DNA of 21,263 nucleotides, taken from contig DASXXX010000298.1 of the NCBI GenBank assembly GCA_036502765.1, positions 1 through 21,263 on the forward strand, in the 5' to 3' direction. Below the pieces are notes generated by a model. It worked only from the letters and a program-made list of their open reading frames with translations, did no database searches and was not told where the DNA came from. Both the position numbers and the translations under genes were made by a program. This stretch comes from DASUAS01 sp036502765 (GTDB taxonomy: Bacteria > Actinomycetota > Acidimicrobiia > IMCC26256 > DASPTH01). This document shows positions 15,540 through 21,263 of this stretch, piece after piece. The stretch's first letter is position 1. Each line of letters starts with the position of its first letter.

Positions 15540-17240
15540 ATGTTGGATCTGCTCATCAAGGGTGCGCGCGTCGTCGACGGCACCGGCGCGCCCGCATTCA
15601 CGGGCGACGTCGGCGTGCGCGACGGCCGCATCGTCGCCGTCTCCTCTGACGGGCGGCGCAACGACGAAGCCGCGGAGCGGACGGTCGACGCCGACGGTCT
15701 CGTCCTCGCACCCGGCGTCATCGACGTGCACACGCACTACGACGTGCAGGCGATGTGGGATCCGGCGCTCACGCCGTCGCCGTTGCACGGCGTCACCACC
15801 GTCATCGGCGGCAACTGCGGCTTCTCGATCGCGCCGCTCGCGCCCGACGCGGTCGAGTACGTGATGCAGATGATGGCTCGCGTCGAGGGCATGCCCATCG
15901 ACTCGCTGGAAGCCGGTCCGGCATGGGACTGGCGGTCCTTCGGCGAGTGGCTCGATCGGCTCGACGGCCGCCTGGCGGTCAACGCCGGCTTCCACGCCGG
16001 TCACTCGACCATCCGGCGGGTCGTGATGGGCGACGCCGTGCACGAGGCGGCGACACCCGAGCAGATCGAGGCAATGGTGGCACTGCTGCACGAGTCGCTG
16101 CGCGCCGGCGCGTTCGGGCTGTCGTCGTCGCTCGGCGACGCGCACACCGACGGCGACGGACAGCCGGTGCCGTCTCGCGCCGCGCAGCCCGACGAGTTCC
16201 TCGCGTTGGCGCGCGCGGTGCGTGACCACGCGGGCACGAGCCTCGAGTTCATCCCCGGCATGGGTGAGATCGCCGACGAGCGCATCGCGCTCATGACCGA
16301 CATGTCGCTCGCCGCCGACCGTCCCCTCAACTGGAACCTGCTCGGCAGCGCGTCACCCACGCCGGTGTACGAGCAGCAGCTCACGTCGGCCGACCACGCC
16401 GCCGCCCACGGCGCCCACGTGGTCGCGCTCGCGCTCCCGGATGTGATGCGCCTGCGCAGCAGTCGGATGCTCACGTCGATGCCGGGCTGGGGCGAGGTGG
16501 TCGCGCTCCCTCACGCCGAACGACGCGCGGCACTGGCTGATCCCGCGGTGCGCGAGCGGCTGCGCACCGGGCTCGACGCCGCGCGCGAACGCGGCGTCGC
16601 CGGGATGATGCAGTGGGACCTGGTCGAGCTGCCCGACGGGCGCAGCGTCGCGTCGGTCGCCGCCGAGCGCGGGACCGATCCGGTCGACGTGCTCCTCGAC
16701 GTCGTCGTGCCCGAGGGGCTCGCCCTCACCACGATCTTCCCGTCGCTGGTGCCGCCCATGGGCGTCACCGACGAGAGCTGGGAGGTGCGGGGCGAGGTCT
16801 GGCGTGACGAGCGCGTCGTGCTCGGCGGTTCCGACGCCGGCGCCCACGTCGACATCATGTGCCACGCCAACTACCCGTCGGTCGTGCTCGGCGAGCTCGT
16901 GCGCCGGCGGGCGCTCTTCACCCTGGAGGAGGGCGTCCACCAGATGACGGGCGTCCCCGCCGCGCTGTTCGGACTGCGCGACCGCGGCGTGATCGCCGAG
17001 GGCGCCCGCGCCGATCTGATGCTGTTCGACCCCGAGACCGTGGCCAGCGAGCCCGCCGAGGAGCGCCACGACCTGCCCGGCGGCGCACTGCGCCTCTACG
17101 CCGGCGCGGTCGGCGTCGAGCAGGTGATCGTGAACGGCGAGACCATCGTCGAGCGCGGTGGTCTCACCGGCGCGCAGCCCGGTACGTTGCTCCGATCGGG
17201 CGTCGACACCGACACCGTCACCGTGCCCGGCAACCACTGA
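15540..17240 (+). CDS. N-acyl-D-amino-acid deacylase-like amidohydrolase (copy 2)
   Basis: This 566-aa D-aminoacylase-type amidohydrolase has the HTH metal pair (H64, H66 in VIDVHTHYD), the signature Cys in GGNCGF (C93), H155 (AGHSTIRR) and the catalytic Asp in GGSDAGAH (D432, H436). The C-terminal sandwich (GARADLMLFDPETV) is complete. AFGLSSSLGDAHTDGDGQPVPS stands where classical D-aminoacylases have a GLSTGL(x)YxPG block, so the substrate probably differs. AGGAG at 15529-15533 overlaps the upstream stop and sits 6 nt before the ATG. It lies in an operon with an ACMSD-like hydrolase and an SDR, across the divergent promoter from its paralogue, which suggests two related hydrolytic steps in one pathway. 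Confidence 0.87.
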   Translation: MLDLLIKGARVVDGTGAPAFTGDVGVRDGRIVAVSSDGRRNDEAAERTVDADGLVLAPGVIDVHTHYDVQAMWDPALTPSPLHGVTTVIGGNCGFSIAPLAPDAVEYVMQMMARVEGMPIDSLEAGPAWDWRSFGEWLDRLDGRLAVNAGFHAGHSTIRRVVMGDAVHEAATPEQIEAMVALLHESLRAGAFGLSSSLGDAHTDGDGQPVPSRAAQPDEFLALARAVRDHAGTSLEFIPGMGEIADERIALMTDMSLAADRPLNWNLLGSASPTPVYEQQLTSADHAAAHGAHVVALALPDVMRLRSSRMLTSMPGWGEVVALPHAERRAALADPAVRERLRTGLDAARERGVAGMMQWDLVELPDGRSVASVAAERGTDPVDVLLDVVVPEGLALTTIFPSLVPPMGVTDESWEVRGEVWRDERVVLGGSDAGAHVDIMCHANYPSVVLGELVRRRALFTLEEGVHQMTGVPAALFGLRDRGVIAEGARADLMLFDPETVASEPAEERHDLPGGALRLYAGAVGVEQVIVNGETIVERGGLTGAQPGTLLRSGVDTDTVTVPGNH

Positions 17241-17265
17241 GCCCGGAAACCATCGAGGGGGAATC

Positions 17266-18153
17266 GTGTCTGACTCACGAGGAGTCGCGTTCGTCACCGG
17301 CGCCAGCCGAGGGATCGGCAAGGCCGTCGCCGTGCACCTGGCCCGCGCGGGGTACGACGTCGCGCTGGCGGCCCGCACCATCCACGAAGGTGAAGAGCGC
17401 GAGCACTCCTCGACCATCAAGAGGTCCGACACGTCCGCGCTGCCCGGCTCGCTCGACAGCACCGCCGAGCTGGTGGAGGCCGAGGGCCGCAAGGCGATGT
17501 CGGTGTACTGCGACATCACCGACCGCGTCACGCTGGGCTCCTCGGTCACGCAGGTGCTCGAGCGCTGGGGCCGCATCGACGTCCTCGTGAACAACGCCCG
17601 CTTCATCGGCCCCGGCCACATGGACCGCATCCTCGACACCCCCATCGATGTGCTCGGCAAGCACATGGAGGGCAACGCGATGGCGCCGGTCATCCTGACC
17701 AAGCTGGTGCTGCCGCAGATGATCGAGCGCGGGAGCGGCATCATCATGACCGTGACGTCGGGCGCCGGCCGCGGCGACCCGCCCGCGCCGGCCGGCGACG
17801 GCGGCTGGGGCCTCTGCTACGGCATGTCGAAGGGCGCGGTCAACCGCCTGATCGGCATCGTGAAGCTCGAGCACGAGCAGGACGGCATCCTCGCCTTCAA
17901 CCTGCACCCGGGCTACATCATCACCGAGCGCATCATCCAGGACATGGCCGGGTTCGGCTTCAGCACCGAGGGTGGCGCACCGCCCGACGTCATCGGTGCG
18001 GCCGCCGCGTACCTGTGCACCGCGCCCGAGGCGCGTGAGCTCAACGGCCAGTGGATCGAAGGCCAGGAGCTCACCGCGCGTCTCGGCCTCCTGCCCGGCT
18101 GGGACTCGCCCGGTTCGGTCAGCGTGCCGCCCGGCGACGGGCTCGACGCGTAG
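17266..18153 (+). CDS. SDR-family oxidoreductase
   Basis: This 295-aa short-chain dehydrogenase has TGASRGIG (11-18), NNA (109-111, here NNAR rather than NNAG), the catalytic Ser S165 (TVTSG), Tyr185 and Lys189 (YGMSK). An insertion of about 25 residues after the second strand (near 40-65) makes it longer than the usual 250 aa. The start is the GTG at 17266 behind GAGGGG (17255-17260), 25 nt after the deacylase-like gene. It likely oxidises or reduces an alcohol/ketone made or used by the adjacent amidohydrolases. The C-terminal extension after the NGQWIEGQ block has no recognisable motif. Confidence 0.88.
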   Translation: MSDSRGVAFVTGASRGIGKAVAVHLARAGYDVALAARTIHEGEEREHSSTIKRSDTSALPGSLDSTAELVEAEGRKAMSVYCDITDRVTLGSSVTQVLERWGRIDVLVNNARFIGPGHMDRILDTPIDVLGKHMEGNAMAPVILTKLVLPQMIERGSGIIMTVTSGAGRGDPPAPAGDGGWGLCYGMSKGAVNRLIGIVKLEHEQDGILAFNLHPGYIITERIIQDMAGFGFSTEGGAPPDVIGAAAAYLCTAPEARELNGQWIEGQELTARLGLLPGWDSPGSVSVPPGDGLDA

Positions 18154-18198
18154 AGGTCGGGGCCACCTGCATGCGGTATGTCTGATTGACTACCTGAT

Positions 18199-20214
18199 GT
18201 GCAGGAGCTCCCGTCGGGAACGGTGACGTTCCTGTTCACCGATCTCGAGGGTTCGACGCGCCTCTGGCAGGAGCATCCCGACGCGATGCGGCCGGCGCTC
18301 GCTCGTCACGACGAGATCGTGCGCAACGCGATCGAGACTCACGCTGGCCACGTGGTGAAGACGACGGGCGACGGCTTCCACGCTGCTTTCGCCACCGCCC
18401 ACGACGCGATCGACGCTGCTGTCGCCGCGCAACGCGCACTGGCCGACGACGCGTGGGAAGCCACCGGCACGCTCGTCGTTCGCATGGGCATCCACACCGG
18501 TCCTGCAGAGCAGCGCGACGGCGACTACTACGGGACGGCGGTGAATCGCGCTGCGCGACTCATGTCGGCCGCGCACGGCGGGCAGATCGTCGTCTCTCTC
18601 GCGACCGAGGAGCTCGTGCAAGACAGCGGCGTCGAGCTCCTCGATCTCGGTGACCACAACCTCCGCGACCTCACTCGCGCCGAGCGCGTGTTCCAGGTCG
18701 TCGCCGATGGGCTGACGCGGGACTTCCCGCGCCTCCACTCGCTCGACTCGCTGCCCGGCAACCTCCCGCTCCAGACCACGTCGTTCGTGGGACGTCACGC
18801 CGAGCTGGAGGCGATCGCGGGTGCGCTCGACACCGCCCGTCTCGTGACCCTCACCGGCGTGGGGGGCGTCGGGAAGACACGCCTGTCGCTCCAGGTCGCC
18901 GCAGAAGTCCTGCCCCGGTTCCGCTGCGGGGCATGGTTCTGCGAACTCGCAGCGGCGGTCGACGACGACTCGCTGGTGCAGGTCGTGGTCTCGACCCTCG
19001 GGGTCGTGCCCCTCCCGAGCATGACGTTCGAGCGGAGCATCGTCGAGTTCCTGCGCGAGAAGTCGCAGCTCGTCGTCTTCGACAACTGCGAGCACCTGCT
19101 CGACGAGGCGAGCCGTCTGGCCGAGGCGATCCTCAGGGAATGCCCCGACGTGCGCATCCTGGCCTCGAGCCGCGAAGGACTGGGCGTACCCGGCGAACAG
19201 ATCGTCGCGGTGCGCTCGCTCGCGCTCCCGAAGGACGGCGACTTCGGCACGATCATGGAGAGCGACGCGGTGGAGCTCTTCGCCGAACGCGCTGCGGCAG
19301 CTCGCACCGGGTTCGCGCTCGAGTCGTCGAACGCGACGGCGGTCGCCGAGATCTGCCGTCGCCTCGACGGCATCCCACTCGCGATCGAGCTCGCCGCCGC
19401 GCGCGTGGGTGCCATGAACCCCCACGACATCGCCGTCCATCTCGACGAGCGGTTTCGCCTCCTGACCGGCGGTCGGCGCAGCGGGATCGAACGCCATCAG
19501 ACCCTCCGCGCCACCGTTGACTGGTCGTACTCCCTGCTGGAGCCGCCCGAACAAGCCGTGTTCGACCGGCTCGGCGTCTTCGCCGGAAGCTTCGATGCCG
19601 CGGGCGCAACCGCGGTCGTCACCGACGACGACGTCGCTCCGTGGGACGTCCTCGACGCGCTCACGAGCCTGGTCTCGCAGTCGATGGTGACCCTCGACGA
19701 CTCGGTCGAAGGCGAAGCGCGCTATCACATGCTCGAGACGCTGCGCGCCTACGCGCGCGAGCGTCTCGATGAGCGCAGCGAAACCGACCAGTGGCGCCGA
19801 CGACACGCGCGTCGGATCGCCGAATTCGCCGAATCGCTGGTCCCCGAGTTGATCGGGCGGGACGAGCTGTCTGCACGTCGGACGCTGCGCGCCGAGCTCG
19901 ACAACGTGCGCGCAGCAGTCATGTGGTCGTTCGACGGGGACGATGCCGACGACCACGATCTCGGCGTGCGCACGCTCGTCGCGCTCGCACCCGAGACGAC
20001 GCTCGACCGCAGTACCGGATGCAGCACTTGGGCCGAAGATGCTCTCCGCCGCGTGACTCGTTGGATCCCGGGGACGCGCGGCGTGGTCCTGAGCTGCGCC
20101 GCGGACGGTGCGGCTCGCAGAGGCGACACCGCGCTCGGACTGACGCGCGATGCGCTGAGGAGGCGATGGCCGAAACGGTGCTCGGTGACCGAAGGTCCCT
20201 CATGCCCGTCGTGA
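18199..20214 (+). CDS. Class III cyclase-STAND ATPase signalling protein, 5' part of a frameshifted gene
   Basis: The open frame encodes 671 aa. Residues 8-165 form a class III nucleotide cyclase with metal Asp residues D15 (LFTDLEGST) and D58 (TTGDG), K54 for adenine recognition, and N116 and R120 (NRAAR), so catalysis looks intact. An AfsR/NB-ARC-type ATPase follows: SFVGR (195-199), Walker A GVGGVGKT (220-227), Walker B LVVFDN (291-296), the sensor-like ILASSRE (320-326) and GIPLAIELAA (391-400). The C-terminal TPR helices begin but lose homology after TRDAL (near 20157), and the last 16 or so residues are off-frame. The matching frame continues to 20945. The GTG at 18199 is the first in-frame start after a stop. 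Such proteins act as signal-dependent switches; the cofactor or partner is unknown. Confidence 0.85.
   Translation: MQELPSGTVTFLFTDLEGSTRLWQEHPDAMRPALARHDEIVRNAIETHAGHVVKTTGDGFHAAFATAHDAIDAAVAAQRALADDAWEATGTLVVRMGIHTGPAEQRDGDYYGTAVNRAARLMSAAHGGQIVVSLATEELVQDSGVELLDLGDHNLRDLTRAERVFQVVADGLTRDFPRLHSLDSLPGNLPLQTTSFVGRHAELEAIAGALDTARLVTLTGVGGVGKTRLSLQVAAEVLPRFRCGAWFCELAAAVDDDSLVQVVVSTLGVVPLPSMTFERSIVEFLREKSQLVVFDNCEHLLDEASRLAEAILRECPDVRILASSREGLGVPGEQIVAVRSLALPKDGDFGTIMESDAVELFAERAAAARTGFALESSNATAVAEICRRLDGIPLAIELAAARVGAMNPHDIAVHLDERFRLLTGGRRSGIERHQTLRATVDWSYSLLEPPEQAVFDRLGVFAGSFDAAGATAVVTDDDVAPWDVLDALTSLVSQSMVTLDDSVEGEARYHMLETLRAYARERLDERSETDQWRRRHARRIAEFAESLVPELIGRDELSARRTLRAELDNVRAAVMWSFDGDDADDHDLGVRTLVALAPETTLDRSTGCSTWAEDALRRVTRWIPGTRGVVLSCAADGAARRGDTALGLTRDALRRRWPKRCSVTEGPSCPS
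20157..20168 (+). other. Probable frameshift site (one-base deletion) in the signalling gene
   Basis: Conserved TPR sequence passes from frame +1 (ending GAT GCG CTG) to the frame starting GAG GAG GCG. An extra G after CTG would restore a continuous DALEEAM helix and a 915-aa protein. The span 18199-20945 is 2747 nt, one short of a multiple of three. AGGAGG at 20158-20163 sits directly before an ATG at 20166 in the downstream frame. Confidence 0.75.
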
Positions 20215-20945
20215 TGCTGTCCACCGCGTGGCTCGGCGACGGCCGCCCTGCAGACGGGCTCCGTGTGCTCGAAGATTCGCTCGCAGCCTTCCAAGCTGTC
20301 GACGGGACCGAGTACGAGCGTGCGAACATCCTGGCCGTCATCGGCATCTTCCACGCGGCCGCAGGCACGCCCCGCGAAGGTCGGGCGGACGCCGAGGAAT
20401 CGCTGCGCTTGGCTCGAAGCGTCGGGAATCCGAGCCAACTCGCGATCTCGCTCGCGACGCTCGGCCTCGTGCTCGTCACCGACGAGCCGGCGAACGCGAT
20501 CCCGCTCCTCGAGGAGGGTCTGGCGCTGACGACCGCGGGTGCCAGCGACGTGATGTGGTCGATGGCGCAGACAGGGCTGGGAGCGGCGTGTGCCGCACTG
20601 GGTGATCGGCGGCGTGCACTCGAAAGCGTGCGGAACGCGATCGTGCACGCGCTCGCACAGGGAGACGGGCCGAGCATCGCCTTCGCACTCGCTACTGGGC
20701 TGTCGCCGCTCATCGAGGATGTGAGTCCCGAACTGGTTCTCCTCACCGTCGGCTTGTTCCGGGCGCGTGGTTGGTGGGTGCAGCAGGGTCAGTTGTACGA
20801 CTGGATCGCCGACCGGCCGTCGGCGTCGCCCGACGAGCCACACCACGCCGCGCTGCGTGCCCAGATCGAGGTCATGTCGTTCGACGACAGCGTGCACCGC
20901 GTGCTCGAGGAGATCGATCGCGAGATTGCTCGCCACGACGACTGA
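20166..20945 (+). CDS. C-terminal TPR part of the cyclase-ATPase protein, separated by frameshift
   Basis: From the ATG at 20166 this frame encodes 259 aa rich in helical repeats (MLSTAWLGDGRPADGLRVLEDSL, ISLATLGLVLVTDEPANAIPLLEEGL, MAQTGLGAACAALGDRRRALESV). These are typical of the TPR sensor region that ends cyclase-NB-ARC proteins. It has no catalytic motif of its own and is best read as the detached C-terminus of the gene at 18199. Independent translation is conceivable: AGGAGG lies two bases before the ATG, closer than the usual spacing. A second in-frame ATG at 20202 is also possible. If the shift is a sequencing error, the two parts are a single gene. Confidence 0.7.
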   Translation: MAETVLGDRRSLMPVVMLSTAWLGDGRPADGLRVLEDSLAAFQAVDGTEYERANILAVIGIFHAAAGTPREGRADAEESLRLARSVGNPSQLAISLATLGLVLVTDEPANAIPLLEEGLALTTAGASDVMWSMAQTGLGAACAALGDRRRALESVRNAIVHALAQGDGPSIAFALATGLSPLIEDVSPELVLLTVGLFRARGWWVQQGQLYDWIADRPSASPDEPHHAALRAQIEVMSFDDSVHRVLEEIDREIARHDD

Positions 20946-20950
20946 GAAGT

Positions 20951-20979
20951 CAAGACCCAATTCGCCGAATTGGGTCTTG
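20951..20979 (+). terminator. Perfect 13-bp hairpin, probable terminator
   Basis: CAAGACCCAATTC and its exact reverse complement enclose a GCC loop, six bases after the TGA of the signalling gene. This would stop transcription before the DUF222 gene. There is no T-run after the stem, as is common in actinobacterial terminators. It could equally be a repeat associated with DUF222 genes. Confidence 0.65.
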
Positions 20980-21012
20980 CACCTGGTTTGCGACATCGGT
21001 ACCGTCGAACGC

Positions 21013-21263
21013 ATGTTCGATATTGCTGAGCTCGCTGCCGAAGATCGCTCCACCTGGTCCGGTGGTGCGCGCCTCGCGCGACTCGTCGAAGTGCGCGCGG
21101 TCCAAGAGCGCCTCGACGCCGAGGTCCTCCGACTGATCGCCGACTGCGACGCCGTCGACGCGTGGCAGATTGACTGCCTCGGTGGCGTCTCCTGGTTGGC
21201 GTCGAAGACCGGACTAGTACGCGGTGCCGCGGCACGGTTGGTGCGGACGGCACGGTTCGTGCG
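21013..21263 (+). CDS. DUF222 / 13E12-repeat protein, N-terminus (probable HNH endonuclease family; cut by window edge)
   Basis: The first 83 codons remain open at the window edge. The helical start (MFDIAELAAEDRSTW, then LARLVEVRAVQERLDAEVLRLI) and CLGGVSWLASKTGLVRGAAARLV match the DUF222 domain that usually precedes an HNH nuclease motif in multi-copy actinobacterial genes (13E12 family). The HNH part would lie beyond the edge. Such genes are often tied to mobile or repeated elements; their function is poorly known. The ATG at 21013 gives the typical N-terminus. The hairpin at 20951-20979 lies 33 nt upstream. Confidence 0.75.
   Translation, partial: MFDIAELAAEDRSTWSGGARLARLVEVRAVQERLDAEVLRLIADCDAVDAWQIDCLGGVSWLASKTGLVRGAAARLVRTARFV

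Noticed and set aside
14055..16229. Reverse open frame of 724 codons
   Set aside because: Opposite two genes with full metal-binding motifs; composition typical of high-GC shadow frames.
18154..18198. TTGACT (18186-18191) as a -35 box for the signalling gene
   Set aside because: It lies only 8-13 nt before the start codon, with no room for a -10 box upstream of the GTG.
18190..19956. Reverse open frame of 588 codons
   Set aside because: Shadow of the cyclase-ATPase gene, with no recognisable domain.
19749..21053. Reverse open frame of 434 codons spanning the frameshift and hairpin
   Set aside because: It reads through the hairpin and opposite TPR coding sequence with no homology-like pattern; a shadow frame.

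Overview
This is a GC-rich window with the dense, overlapping gene packing of a high-GC actinobacterium. Acidimicrobiia (Ilumatobacter-like) is plausible because the window combines a nucleotide-cyclase/ATPase/TPR signalling protein, a DUF222 (13E12-type) gene, Mo-hydroxylase and Rieske catabolic genes, and several amidohydrolases with adjacent SDRs. This is inferred from gene content; there is no rRNA or other marker gene to confirm it. About 96% of the window is coding. I saw no tRNA, rRNA, CRISPR array or insertion sequence.

Region A (1-8750) is a catabolic cluster built around a divergent promoter region at 5819-5930. Leftward, four genes each overlap the next by 4 nt: a Rieske oxygenase, a dihydroorotase/deacetylase-like amidohydrolase, a molybdopterin subunit of the xanthine dehydrogenase/aldehyde oxidase family, and an isopenicillin N synthase-like Fe(II)/2-oxoglutarate oxygenase. 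A class III nucleotide cyclase, cut by the left edge, lies downstream. Rightward come a second Rieske oxygenase, an adenosine/adenine deaminase-like hydrolase (again a 4-nt overlap) and an SDR dehydrogenase. Oxygenases, a ring-carbon hydroxylase, a deaminase and a cyclic-amide-type hydrolase together suggest stepwise oxidation, deamination and opening of an N-heterocycle, perhaps a substituted purine or alkaloid. The substrate is unknown. No electron-transfer partner, regulator or transporter for the cluster is visible here.

Region B (8758-12327) holds independent genes: a GAP/LysE-like membrane protein, a class III aminotransferase, a membrane protein with a DUF3592-like region whose 3' end overlaps the aminotransferase gene antisense, and a small SnoaL/NTF2-like protein.

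Region C (12353-18153) is an amidohydrolase cluster around a second divergent promoter region (14045-14105). One N-acyl-D-amino-acid-deacylase-like enzyme reads leftward. Rightward are an ACMSD-type amidohydrolase, a second deacylase-like paralogue and an SDR. They probably share a pathway, substrate unknown.

Region D (18199-21263) holds a large cyclase-ATPase-TPR signalling gene broken by an apparent one-base deletion near 20157, a perfect 13-bp hairpin at 20951-20979, and the start of a DUF222/HNH-type gene cut by the right edge.
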